A DNA stretch of 33,432 nt from Clostridia bacterium (GCA_017428025.1 JAFRRO010000072.1:1-33432), one strand, 5' to 3'. Counted from the first letter of the stretch, positions 15,236-23,506 are shown. Made by a program: numbers and translations. The notes: generated from the letters alone by a model not told the origin.

Positions 15236-15252
15236 GCGTTTCGAACGCTTTT
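15236..15252 (+). terminator. Weak possible terminator
   Basis: A short stem GCGTT / AACGC with a three-base loop is followed by TTTT, and is nested in an outer GCGGC / GCCGC pairing. It is weak, and no clear promoter is seen between the second synthase and the acetyltransferase, so the two may be cotranscribed. Confidence 0.3.
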
Positions 15253-15299
15253 GCCGCTCAACACATCGAATTCTACACCGACGGAAACGGGAGAACGGC

Positions 15300-15752
15300 A
15301 TGCTGAGACTCGTTGAAATAACCGAACAGAACTTCGCCGAAGCGCGGGGACTGCGCGTGCATCCGGAGCAGGAAGGGTTTCTGGACAGCGCGGTCGGGAT
15401 CCTTGCGCGCGGATACGTCTATCGGGACTGCCATGCGCGGGTGATCGGGATTGCGGACGGCGATACGCTCGTCGGACTCGCGCTGGTCAGGGATCTGGAT
15501 GAAGAACCAGCCTGCTACGATCTGCAGCAGTTTATGATCGACGCCCGATATCAGGGCAGAGGGTACGGCACGGAAGCGCTGCGCCTGATCCTGAAGGAAC
15601 TGCTATCGGAGCGCAAATACGACTGCGCGGAGGTGTGCGTGAAACAAACGGACGCCGCCGCGCTGCACGTCTACGAAACGGTCGGATTCGTCGACACCGG
15701 CTACATAGACGACGACGCGCCGGACTGCCGGAACCTGATGGTTCGGCTTTGA
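15300..15752 (+). CDS. GNAT-family N-acetyltransferase
   Basis: The 150-residue protein moves an acetyl group from acetyl-CoA to an amine. The acetyl-CoA binding motif A is clear: a beta strand (LQQFMIDARY) followed by QGRGYG, then the helix. The C-terminal ALHVYETVGFVDTG is motif B. The layout resembles the BltD/SpeG-like polyamine acetyltransferases, but the substrate cannot be set from sequence. Start: GGGAGA is five bases before the ATG. Two hairpins follow the stop, so it ends its transcription unit. Confidence 0.85.
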   Translation: MLRLVEITEQNFAEARGLRVHPEQEGFLDSAVGILARGYVYRDCHARVIGIADGDTLVGLALVRDLDEEPACYDLQQFMIDARYQGRGYGTEALRLILKELLSERKYDCAEVCVKQTDAAALHVYETVGFVDTGYIDDDAPDCRNLMVRL

Positions 15753-15800
15753 GAACGGACGCGTTCTCTGAACATCGGAGCCGGAAACGGCTCCTTTTTT
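15751..15800 (+). terminator. Tandem hairpins with an intrinsic terminator
   Basis: GAGAACG-GACG-CGTTCTC (15751-15768) is followed by GGAGCCG-GAAA-CGGCTCC (15777-15794) and six T residues. The second, a GAAA tetraloop, is a strong terminator. The first overlaps the acetyltransferase stop codon. Confidence 0.88.
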
Positions 15801-15837
15801 CGTGCGGGCGGTTGATGAATTTTTTGTGTATTTTCAG

Positions 15838-15874
15838 ACGCTCGATTGCAAATGCGAGCGTTCTGTGGTAAGAT
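15838..15874 (+). promoter_or_regulatory. Promoter with an inverted repeat bracketing the -35
   Basis: TTGCAA (15846-15851) and TAAGAT (15869-15874) are 17 bp apart. ACGCTCG (15838-15844) and CGAGCGT (15855-15861) flank the -35 box almost symmetrically, a typical place for an operator. Confidence 0.68.
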
Positions 15875-15905
15875 AAAGTCGTAAAAAACCGGAAAGGCAT
15901 GCGAT

Positions 15906-17003
15906 ATGGACGTTAAGAAAATCATTGCGATCATATTGGCGGTTGCATTGGCTGCGGTTCTGCTGATTCTGATTCGTTCGGACAGAAGCGACAGTGCGGA
16001 TGCGCAGGGCTCGACAAAACCCGTCGTGCAGGCAACCGCGGATACGCAGGAAAGCGAATCCGCACCGCGCTACCACATCGCGGTTCTTTCCAATTCGGAG
16101 CTGGAACGGTATCCGCTCGTGCGGATCGATCTCGACGGCATGGACGTTCCGGTATATGCCTGCTCGGACGAGCATGGCGAGGTCTGCTTCTTCGTATACG
16201 CCTTTGAGGAAACCACCGGTCAGTACGGCTTCCTGCCTGCATATCCGCAGTATCCCGAGGTGCGCGTGGACAACGGCGCGGGCTTTGCGGAGTTCCCGCG
16301 GCTTGCCAAGGGCTGGACGGACGGCGAATCCGGCTATCCGCAACTTGCGCTTGCGTCGGTCAACGGAGAAGCGGCGCAGCTGTATTATCCGTCGGACGGA
16401 CAGGGCAACATGCGCGACGGCGCGATTCCGGTCAGTGTAGAGGAAGTCAATCATATCTTCGGCGCGTACTACGTGTTCGATGAAGAACACAAGGCGCTGC
16501 TGTGCGTGCTTGACGGCACGCCTGCCGCCGAAACGCCGGAGCCGACCGAAGAACCGACCGCGGAACCGTCCGCGCAGACGGAAAACACGCCGGAACCCGC
16601 GACGCCGACCGCAACGGCAGGCAACGCGACGCCGAGCGCCGCCGTCACACCGCGTCCGACGCGCAAGCCGACGCCGAGACCGAGCGCACAGCCGACCGCC
16701 GCGCCGAGTACGCAGCCGACCGTACAGCCGTCCGCGGCGACACAGCAGCCGACCGCGGCGCCGACCGCTACGCCCGCGCAGGGCGGTCACTGGGAGCTCG
16801 TGTGGGTGGTCGATCAGCCGGAGGTCAAGCATCAGGAATGGCACTGCCACGTCTGCGGCAAGGTCTTCCTCGACAAGGATTCCTGTATGGCGGATCAGGC
16901 GTACCACAAGGAGCATGACGGCGTCACCGGCTGGCACGTGGAATGGGTGGTCGACTCGCCCGAGGAAGGACACTGGGAACCGGTCTGGGTGCCAGATCCG
17001 TAA
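15906..17003 (+). CDS. Membrane-anchored outer protein with a terminal C2H2-like finger
   Basis: The 365-residue protein has an N-terminal signal anchor (about 5-24), a globular outer domain (about 50-205), a long Thr-Pro-Ala-Gln linker (about 208-295) and a 70-residue end domain. The end domain has two related GHW(E)-WV-D-P repeats around CHVCGKVF and YHKEH: Cys314, Cys317, His334 and His337 form a Cys2His2 spacing, with an extra Cys327. Zinc-finger-like ends of this type occur on secreted Firmicutes proteins and should lie outside the cell here, where they might bind metal or the wall. No enzyme motif is visible. GGAAAGG precedes the ATG. Full-length family not recognised. Confidence 0.75.
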   Translation: MDVKKIIAIILAVALAAVLLILIRSDRSDSADAQGSTKPVVQATADTQESESAPRYHIAVLSNSELERYPLVRIDLDGMDVPVYACSDEHGEVCFFVYAFEETTGQYGFLPAYPQYPEVRVDNGAGFAEFPRLAKGWTDGESGYPQLALASVNGEAAQLYYPSDGQGNMRDGAIPVSVEEVNHIFGAYYVFDEEHKALLCVLDGTPAAETPEPTEEPTAEPSAQTENTPEPATPTATAGNATPSAAVTPRPTRKPTPRPSAQPTAAPSTQPTVQPSAATQQPTAAPTATPAQGGHWELVWVVDQPEVKHQEWHCHVCGKVFLDKDSCMADQAYHKEHDGVTGWHVEWVVDSPEEGHWEPVWVPDP

Positions 17004-17021
17004 TCGTACGAAAGACACAGG

Positions 17022-17044
17022 CGGCGGGCTTGTCCCGCCGTTTT
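17022..17044 (+). terminator. Intrinsic terminator
   Basis: The stem CGGCGGG / CCCGCCG with a five-base loop is followed by TTTT. No promoter is visible between it and the transporter gene, so some readthrough into that gene is likely. Confidence 0.7.
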
Positions 17045-17083
17045 CTGCTGAAACAGCCGCAGGGACGAAGGTTGGGGGACACA

Positions 17084-18217
17084 ATGCAGAGCAAAGCAGT
17101 AAAACGGATCGTGCACTTTGCACGAAAGAACGTCGTGATGCTGATCGCGTTTTGCGCGGCGGTGATCACGAGCTGCATCGTGCCCGTGGATCGCGCGTAC
17201 CTCGGCTATTTCGATTTTCGCACGCTGACCTGTCTGTTCTGTGTGCTGGCGGTGGTGTGCGCGCTGCGGAACATCTATTTCTTCTACATCCTTGCGCGTA
17301 AGGTCGTGATCCTGTTCCGGACCGCGCGGCTCTGTGTGCTTGCGCTCGTCTATATCACGTTCATCGGCTCGATGCTGATCGCCAACGACATGGCGCTGCT
17401 GACGTTTCTGCCGCTCGGATTCTTCGTACTGAACACCACGAAGAACGAGAAATACATGGCATTCACGTTCATCATGCAGAACATCGCCGCAAACCTCGGC
17501 GGCATGCTGACGCCGTTCGGCAATCCGCAGAATCTGTACCTGTACAGCCGGTTCGAAATTCCGAACCTCACATTCATGCGGATCATGGCGCCGCCGTTCG
17601 TCTTTGCGGTCGCGCTGATCACGCTCTGCTGCATCCTGTTCGTCAAACCCGAACCGCTGAAGCTCGACGGCATGGAGATGAAGCTCAACAAAAAGCGCGT
17701 CGCGCTGTATCTTGCGCTGTTCGCGCTGTCGATCGTGATCGTATTCCGCGGGATTCCGTACTGGATCGGGCTGATCGTGATTCCCGCCGTGCTGCTGTTT
17801 GCGGACCGCAAAGCGCTGGCGATGGTGGATTATCCGCTGCTGTTCACGTTCGTATTCTTCTTTATCTTCGCGGGCAATATGGCGCGCATCGAAGCTGTGC
17901 GCACGTTCGTTTCGGGGCTTCTGAACCGCAACGTGCTGGTCGTGAGCACGCTTTCCTGTCAGTTCATTAGCAACGTGCCGAGCGCGATCCTGCTCTCGCA
18001 GTTTACCGAGAACTATGCGGACCTGCTGGTCGGCGTCAATATCGGCGGCGTCGGCACGCTGATCGCGTCGCTCGCAAGCCTCATCACGTTCCGCGAGTAT
18101 CTTCATCACAACCCCGGCAAGACGTGGCAGTACGTGCGCACGTTCTCCGCGTTCAACTTCGGCTTTCTCGCGCTGCTGCTCGGGTTTATGCTGCTTTTGA
18201 AACGCTTCGGCCTGTGA
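17084..18217 (+). CDS. ArsB/CitM-type (ion transporter superfamily) anion permease
   Basis: The 377-residue protein has about ten membrane segments. It carries ion-transporter superfamily landmarks: the helix-breaking NDMALLTFLP (101-110), the re-entrant ANLGGMLTPFGNPQN (136-150), and in the second half SNVPSAILLSQF, the inverted-repeat counterpart. Relatives export arsenite or take up dicarboxylates or citrate, often with sodium or protons. No arsenic genes are near, so the substrate is open. The ATG at 17084 is chosen because GGGGGAC lies before it and translation then starts at the first positively charged tail; upstream codons run through the terminator hairpin. Confidence 0.85.
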   Translation: MQSKAVKRIVHFARKNVVMLIAFCAAVITSCIVPVDRAYLGYFDFRTLTCLFCVLAVVCALRNIYFFYILARKVVILFRTARLCVLALVYITFIGSMLIANDMALLTFLPLGFFVLNTTKNEKYMAFTFIMQNIAANLGGMLTPFGNPQNLYLYSRFEIPNLTFMRIMAPPFVFAVALITLCCILFVKPEPLKLDGMEMKLNKKRVALYLALFALSIVIVFRGIPYWIGLIVIPAVLLFADRKALAMVDYPLLFTFVFFFIFAGNMARIEAVRTFVSGLLNRNVLVVSTLSCQFISNVPSAILLSQFTENYADLLVGVNIGGVGTLIASLASLITFREYLHHNPGKTWQYVRTFSAFNFGFLALLLGFMLLLKRFGL

Positions 18218-18227
18218 CGCCGCGCGA

Positions 18228-18257
18228 TTGACAAGCGGATCGCGGAAGTGGTATAGT
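18228..18257 (+). promoter_or_regulatory. Sigma-A promoter of the PIG-L deacetylase gene
   Basis: The consensus TTGACA (18228-18233) and TATAGT (18252-18257) have an 18-bp spacer. The promoter lies ten bases after the transporter stop, leaving a short leader with a weak GAAGG site. Confidence 0.82.
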
Positions 18258-18276
18258 ATCGCGAAGGCAAATCGAC

Positions 18277-19848
18277 ATGAAACGACCGTTTTACAAAATC
18301 ATATTGGCGCTGCTTTCCCTTGCGCTGCTGTGCACGGGGGTGGGCGCCGCTTCTGCGGACCGGACGACCGATGCGCCGACAAGCTATGCCAAAAAGAGCA
18401 CCTATGCGGACGCGCGCAAGCGCAAGTCCCTTGTGAACCGGCTCGGAGACCGCGACGAGGGGACCTATTATTCGTTCTCGAAGGACGAGTGGGTTTCGGT
18501 GCGGTGGAAGAACGCGGAGGTCGATTTCGTGTACTTCGAGTGGACCGACAAGATCGGCATCGATCCAGCGCCGTATACGATCGAGCTGCTTGACGCGGAC
18601 GGCGGCGTTCTGGAAACGCGCGAGGGCGAACCGTACTGGAACAACGGCGTCGAGATCGCGGAGGGTGTGTTCGGCGTGCGGCTGACGCCGCATGCGGACG
18701 CGGAGCTGTGTACGCTGATCCCGTATATCGGCGGGGCGCCGAAGGAATATCATCCGTGGCAGCCGACCGTTCAGAAGGCCGATTTTCTGGTGATCGCCAT
18801 GCACCCGGACGACGACTGCCTGTTCATGGGAAACGTCGTCGCGACCTACGGCGCGGAGCGCGGCTTCAACGGTACGATCCTGTATCTTGCGACGCGTACG
18901 CGCGTGCGCAGGACCGAGGCGCTCAACGGCGCGTGGATCATGGGCTTGCGCACGTATCCGCTGATGGCGGGGCTGCCCGATATCGGCGCCAAGTATCGCG
19001 AAGCGCGCAAGAATGAGTTATTGCCGGAGGACGTGGAGCGCGTGCTCGTACGGTATCTGAGGCGGCTGAAGCCGGAGGTCGCGGTCACGCACGACGACAA
19101 CGGCGAGTACGGACACTGGCAGCACATGGTGATTGCGGAGACGATCCGCCTTGCAGTGAAGGACGCCGCAGATCCCGCGTACGATCCGGATTCCGCTTCG
19201 CAGTACGGCGTGTGGCAGGTCAAGAAGCTCTATCTGCACCTTGCCGCGGAAAATCCGATCTTCATCACCGCGACGGAACCGCTTGCGGCGTTCGACGGGC
19301 GCACGGGGCTGGAGGTTGCACAGGAGGCGTATCAATGCCATCAGTCGCAGCGGCTCTGGAACCATCTGTGCAACAACGAGAACGAGTGCAGTCTGGAACG
19401 GTTCGGACTGGTGTTCAGCACGGTCGGACTCGATACCGGCATCAACGACCTGTTCGAGCATATCGATCCGACGCCGGAGCAGACGCCGGAACCGACCGCA
19501 GAACCGACGCCGGAGCCCACCGAGGAACCGATGCCCGAACCGACTGCCGAGCCGAGTGCAGAACCGACGCTCGCACCGACGCAGGAACCGACGACGGAAC
19601 CGACCGCAGAACCGGCGATTGCGCCGCAGCAAACGCCTGCGCTGACGCCCGGCAAGAACCGGACGGCGGACGGGGACCGGACCTTTCGGATCGTGCTTGC
19701 GTCGGCCGTTCTGCTGCTTGCGATCGCGCTGTTTGCGGTCGCGTTGATCAAACGGCAGGGGAAGGCCGCGACCGTTCTGCTGTTCGCCGCGCTGCTTCTG
19801 CTGCTGCTTGCGGCGGTTCTGCTGATCCGCCTGTTCGACTGCATTTGA
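18277..19848 (+). CDS. Exported, membrane-tethered PIG-L family deacetylase
   Basis: The 523-residue protein starts with a signal peptide (about 1-26). A beta-rich region (about 45-160) precedes a PIG-L/LmbE catalytic domain with the zinc motif MHPDDD (His176, Asp178, Asp179) and the downstream GHWQH (His280, His283). PIG-L enzymes remove N-acetyl from GlcNAc-containing lipids, thiols or glycans. A Thr-Pro-Glu linker (about 398-450) and two closely spaced C-terminal membrane helices (about 468-488 and 497-518) follow, so the enzyme should be exported and held at the membrane outer face. Most characterised relatives are cytoplasmic, so the location is notable. The substrate may be a cell-envelope glycan; this is inferred. 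Confidence 0.87.
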   Translation: MKRPFYKIILALLSLALLCTGVGAASADRTTDAPTSYAKKSTYADARKRKSLVNRLGDRDEGTYYSFSKDEWVSVRWKNAEVDFVYFEWTDKIGIDPAPYTIELLDADGGVLETREGEPYWNNGVEIAEGVFGVRLTPHADAELCTLIPYIGGAPKEYHPWQPTVQKADFLVIAMHPDDDCLFMGNVVATYGAERGFNGTILYLATRTRVRRTEALNGAWIMGLRTYPLMAGLPDIGAKYREARKNELLPEDVERVLVRYLRRLKPEVAVTHDDNGEYGHWQHMVIAETIRLAVKDAADPAYDPDSASQYGVWQVKKLYLHLAAENPIFITATEPLAAFDGRTGLEVAQEAYQCHQSQRLWNHLCNNENECSLERFGLVFSTVGLDTGINDLFEHIDPTPEQTPEPTAEPTPEPTEEPMPEPTAEPSAEPTLAPTQEPTTEPTAEPAIAPQQTPALTPGKNRTADGDRTFRIVLASAVLLLAIALFAVALIKRQGKAATVLLFAALLLLLLAAVLLIRLFDCI

Positions 19849-19852
19849 ACGT

Positions 19853-19885
19853 AAAAAACTGCCGTTTTTCGCGGCAGTTTTTGTG
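19853..19885. terminator. Bidirectional intrinsic terminator
   Basis: The stem ACTGCCG / CGGCAGT, extended by A/T pairs, has a T run on each outgoing strand and separates the PIG-L gene from the convergent MATE gene. Confidence 0.9.
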
Positions 19886-19893
19886 TTTTTATG

Positions 19894-21267
19894 TCAGCAG
19901 TCCGAGAAGTCGATGCCGATGCGGCTGACCGGCTTGATCCAGTTGCCCTTTTTGTAGTAGATCAGGTAGACGAGGTTCTTCGCCAGATCGTCGCACAGCT
20001 GCATCACGACGTAGGTCGTGACGAACGGAAGCTTCAGCACGAGCCCCAAAAGCGCGGCGATCGGGATTACGACAAGGTACTGGATGCCGAGATCGCCGTA
20101 AAAGCCGATACGCGTATCGCCGCCGGCGCGGAAGATCCCGACGACCGCGATGTAGGGAATGTTGCGCAAGCCGATTTCGAACGCGTACAGCAGAAGCAGC
20201 GCGCGCGCCACGGATTTGGATGTGTCGCCGATCTGAAAGAGATCGACGACCGGTCCGCGCATCAGCAGCACGATACCGCCGAGCACGAGCCCGAACAGCG
20301 GCGTCAGCACCAGGAACGAGTTCGCGATACGCTTGGCGCCGGGTTCGTCGTCCGCGCCGATGTGCTTGCCGACGAGGATGTTGCACGAGTGGCAGACGCC
20401 GATCAAAAAGACGAAGACGAGGTTTTCGATCGTGCGGACCGTCGACAGTCCGGCGTAGTTCTCCGCACCCATGTGCCCGAAGATCGCGTTGACGACGACG
20501 ATCGACGCCGACCACAGCGTTTCGTTCAAAAACGCAGGCAGGGAACGCTTCCAGAACGGGAGAAAGAAGCCCTTGAGATGAAAGACGGAACGGACCGGCG
20601 CGATCAGGATGTTGCGTTGGATCAGCGATACGACGATCAGGATCAGCGGACCGAACGCGGCGGAAACCGCCGTCGCGATGCCTGCGCCGCGCGCGCCGAG
20701 GGCGGGGAAGCCGAAGTGCCCGAAGATCAGGACGTAGTTCAAAAACGCGTTCAGCGCCGCCGCGGTGCCGCTTGCGATCAGCGGCAGACGCACGCGCTCG
20801 GTCGAGCGCAGGACTGTGGACAGCACGGAGTTGACGACGATGCCGAGATAGGAGAACGCGGCGATCGACAGATAAGACACGCCGATCTCGCAAAGGTTCG
20901 CGTCGTCGGTCAGCACGCGCATGATCGTTTCGGGAAAGGCAAGGGAAAGGAACGTGACAAGCAGCCCGATCGGCACGAGCGTTACGAGCCCGCAGCCCAT
21001 CACGCGCCAGATGCCCTCGCGGTTGTTCGCGCCGTGATACTGTGCGAGAAACACCGCGCAGCCGCTCGCCACGCCGAACGACAGCAGATCCACGAGAAAC
21101 GACATCTGGCTCGCAAGGTCGACGGCAGCCATCGCATCGCCGGAATACTGACCGAGCATCAGCATATCGACGAGGCGGAACGACGCCATCAACAGGTTTT
21201 GCAGCGCGATCGGGATCGCAAGCGGCAGCATTTCCTTGAAAAACGCCTTGCCGAACAGATTCTTCAC
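19894..21267 (-). CDS. MATE-family multidrug/metabolite exporter
   Basis: The 457-residue protein has twelve predicted membrane helices in two related halves, the MATE layout (LPLAIPIALQNLL at the start, FRLVDMLMLGQYSG, and the second-half ENLVFVFLIGVCH). MATE proteins export cationic compounds against sodium or protons. The substrate is unknown. It starts with GTG at 21267, preceded by AGGGGA. It lies only 17 bases after pcp and is probably in the same transcript. A bidirectional terminator lies after its stop. Confidence 0.93.
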   Translation of the reverse strand: MKNLFGKAFFKEMLPLAIPIALQNLLMASFRLVDMLMLGQYSGDAMAAVDLASQMSFLVDLLSFGVASGCAVFLAQYHGANNREGIWRVMGCGLVTLVPIGLLVTFLSLAFPETIMRVLTDDANLCEIGVSYLSIAAFSYLGIVVNSVLSTVLRSTERVRLPLIASGTAAALNAFLNYVLIFGHFGFPALGARGAGIATAVSAAFGPLILIVVSLIQRNILIAPVRSVFHLKGFFLPFWKRSLPAFLNETLWSASIVVVNAIFGHMGAENYAGLSTVRTIENLVFVFLIGVCHSCNILVGKHIGADDEPGAKRIANSFLVLTPLFGLVLGGIVLLMRGPVVDLFQIGDTSKSVARALLLLYAFEIGLRNIPYIAVVGIFRAGGDTRIGFYGDLGIQYLVVIPIAALLGLVLKLPFVTTYVVMQLCDDLAKNLVYLIYYKKGNWIKPVSRIGIDFSDC

Positions 21268-21284
21268 GTGGTTTTCCCCTAATT

Positions 21285-21857
21285 TCAGATTGCCTCGACC
21301 GCGGCTGTGAGCGCGCGGGACAGAACGGGCAGAGAAAAGGTTTCGGACAGGCTCGGCACGTGGATGAACGCGACGCGCGTTTCACTGTCACGGAAACGGT
21401 GCAGCACGGAATAGAGCAGGTCGTTGCAAACATAGGTGCCCGCGGTATAGCTCAACGCGGCGGGGATGCCGCATGCCTGAATCGCTTCGGTCATTTTGCG
21501 CACCGGAAGCGTCGAGAAATACGCGGCGGGACCGTCCGGCACGACCGGTTCGTCCTGCGGCTGCACGCCTGCGTTGTCCGCGATCCGTGCATCGCGCAGA
21601 TTGATGCCCACGACCTCGGGCGTCACGGCGTTCCTGCCTGCGGCAAGCCCGACGCAGAGCACGGCGGCGGCGTGAACCGCCTTCGCTTTTTCGATCGCAA
21701 GCGCGGCGGCGCGTCCGAATTCGACCGGCAGCAGCAGCTTTTCGAGCCGGTATGCGCCGATCGCGTCCGGCAGTTTGTTGACCGCCTCCCAGGAGGGGTT
21801 CACGGCGTCTCCGCCGAACGGCATGAAGCCGGTGATCAGCAGCGTTTTCTGTTCCAT
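21285..21857 (-). CDS. pcp: Pyrrolidone-carboxylate (pyroglutamyl) peptidase I
   Basis: The 190-residue cytoplasmic cysteine peptidase (family C15) removes N-terminal pyroglutamate from peptides. The catalytic triad is Glu81 (AVTPEVVGIN), Cys144 (AGTYVCNDLLY) and His166 (FIHVPSL), at the spacing usual for the family. The N-terminal TGFMPFGG loop is typical. The ATG at 21857 is chosen because GGAGG lies seven bases upstream; an earlier in-frame ATG at 21899 lies in the promoter region. It is first in a two-gene operon with the MATE exporter. Confidence 0.93.
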   Translation of the reverse strand: MEQKTLLITGFMPFGGDAVNPSWEAVNKLPDAIGAYRLEKLLLPVEFGRAAALAIEKAKAVHAAAVLCVGLAAGRNAVTPEVVGINLRDARIADNAGVQPQDEPVVPDGPAAYFSTLPVRKMTEAIQACGIPAALSYTAGTYVCNDLLYSVLHRFRDSETRVAFIHVPSLSETFSLPVLSRALTAAVEAI

Positions 21858-21889
21858 GGAAATGCCTCCGTATCGGATGAACTCTCCGC

Positions 21890-21918
21890 ATTGTATCACG
21901 GAACCGCCGCGCCGTCAA
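21890..21918 (-). promoter_or_regulatory. Sigma-A promoter of the pcp-MATE operon
   Basis: On the minus strand, TTGACG (21913-21918) and TACAAT (21890-21895) are separated by 17 bp. Confidence 0.75.
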
Positions 21919-21968
21919 ATCGGAATGCATACTGATTTTTTATATTTTTTCGGAAGCGCGCAAGACCG

Positions 21969-22022
21969 TATACAAACGCGAATTCCTGTGTTAAAATGAC
22001 GATGGATTCGAATGATCGAATC
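21969..22022 (+). promoter_or_regulatory. glnA promoter with an inverted repeat at the transcript start
   Basis: An extended -10 TGT-TAAAAT (21989-21997) has a weak -35 TATACA (21969-21974), spacer 17. GATTCG-6-CGAATC (22005-22022) falls at the expected start of the transcript, where it could be an operator or a leader hairpin. No TGTNA-type GlnR box is seen. Confidence 0.62.
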
Positions 22023-22049
22023 GTATTATTGTTTGTATGGAGGTCACGC

Positions 22050-23474
22050 ATGGCTACTACGGCAAAAGACATTATGGCGCTCATCAAGGAACAGGATGTG
22101 CAGATGGTCGACTTCAAGATCGTCGACATCGACGGTCAGTTCCGGCACGTTACGATTCCCGCAACGAACTTCAATGAAGATACCATGAAAAACGGCATCG
22201 GCTTCGATGCGTCCAACTACGGCTACGCCGTCGTGGAAAAGAGCGATATGGTCTATATCCCCGATCTCGAAACCGCGATGATCGATCCGTTCTGCAGCGT
22301 CAAGACGCTGTCCATGATCGGCAACGCCATGATCATCGACTATCCGCAAAACCGTCCGCTCGCGCAGTATCCGCGCAACATCGTCAATTCGGCGGTGCAG
22401 TACATGAAGGACACCGGTATTGCGGACGAGATGAAGATTCTGCCGGAGTTTGAGTTCTATCTGTTCGATCAGGTCGGCTGGAAGGTCGATCACAACGCAA
22501 TCGCGGCGTTCCTCGACGCGGATCAGGCGTACTGGAACAGCGAGACCGAAGGCCGCGGCTGCGTCGTTCCGTTCCAGAAGCACTATCATGTCGCAAAGCC
22601 GCTGGACCGGACGTACGAGTGCCGCAGCGAGATGTGCCTCGAAATCGAAAAGGCGGGCATTCCCGTGAAGTATCACCATCCCGAAGTCGGCGGCGCAGGT
22701 CAGTTCGAGATCGAACCGCTGCTCGGCGAGATGACGAAGATGGCGGACGGCAGCATGATGATCAAGTACATCATCCGCAACACCGCCGAGAAGTACGGTC
22801 TTTCCGCGACCATGATGCCGAAGCCGGTCTACGGCGAGGCGGGCAGCGGCATGCACGTGCATATGATCCTGTTCAAGGACGGCGAACCGGTCTTTTCTGA
22901 CGACAACGGCTATTCGCACCTCAGTCAGGAAGCGCACTGGTTCATGGGCGGTCTTTTGAAGCACATCGCGTCGCTCTGCGCGATCACGAACCCGTCGACC
23001 AACTCGTTCAAGCGTCTCGTCCCCGGCTTTGAAGCGCCGGTCACCGTCGGCTATGCGACGTCGAACCGCAGCGCGGTCATCCGCATTCCGGCATATGCGA
23101 AGACGCCGAACCTGCGCCGGTTCGAGCTCAGAAATCCGGACGGCACCTGCAACCCGTACTTCTGCTACGCGGCGATTCTGATGGCAGGTCTCGACGGCAT
23201 TCAGAAGCGGATCGATCCGCATGCGAACGGCTGGGGCCCCTACGATATGAACCTCTTCGAGCTGCCGCCGGAGGAGAAGGCGAAGCTGCATCATCTGCCG
23301 ACCTCGCTCGAACAGGCGCTCGACGCGCTCGAAGCGGATCACGACTATCTGACCGCGGGCGGCGTGTTCCCGGAGGAACTCATCAGGAACTTCATCAAGC
23401 GCAAGCGCAACGAATGCCTCGAGATCGCCAAGATCCCGCATCCGGCAGAGTTCGACAAGTACTACAATATGTAA
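22050..23474 (+). CDS. glnA: Glutamine synthetase type I
   Basis: The 474-residue enzyme makes glutamine from glutamate, ammonia and ATP, in a dodecamer. Signatures are visible: the N-terminal VDFKIVDIDGQFRHV, the ATP-binding KPVYGEAGSGMHVHM, NRSAVIRIPAY and the RFELRNPDGTCNPYF segment. Length and the HPAEFDKYY end fit the GSI-beta form. The Tyr that is adenylylated in that form is replaced by Phe403 (MNLFELPPEE), so control by adenylylation is unlikely. The ATG at 22050 is chosen because GGAGG lies upstream and an earlier in-frame ATG (21996) overlaps the promoter -10. The gate-domain gene follows after 32 bases. Confidence 0.96.
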   Translation: MATTAKDIMALIKEQDVQMVDFKIVDIDGQFRHVTIPATNFNEDTMKNGIGFDASNYGYAVVEKSDMVYIPDLETAMIDPFCSVKTLSMIGNAMIIDYPQNRPLAQYPRNIVNSAVQYMKDTGIADEMKILPEFEFYLFDQVGWKVDHNAIAAFLDADQAYWNSETEGRGCVVPFQKHYHVAKPLDRTYECRSEMCLEIEKAGIPVKYHHPEVGGAGQFEIEPLLGEMTKMADGSMMIKYIIRNTAEKYGLSATMMPKPVYGEAGSGMHVHMILFKDGEPVFSDDNGYSHLSQEAHWFMGGLLKHIASLCAITNPSTNSFKRLVPGFEAPVTVGYATSNRSAVIRIPAYAKTPNLRRFELRNPDGTCNPYFCYAAILMAGLDGIQKRIDPHANGWGPYDMNLFELPPEEKAKLHHLPTSLEQALDALEADHDYLTAGGVFPEELIRNFIKRKRNECLEIAKIPHPAEFDKYYNM

Positions 23475-23506
23475 TCTGAGCCCCAAAACGGAGGGGCGGT
23501 TCGTAC

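Noticed and set aside
12469..15264. A 931-codon open frame on the minus strand across both GMP synthase genes
   Set aside because: It is rich in Arg, Asp and His and is the antisense shadow of GC-rich coding; both plus-strand genes are unmistakable.
22044..23486. A 480-codon open frame antisense to glnA
   Set aside because: It is an Arg/His/Asp-rich shadow of a well-conserved gene.
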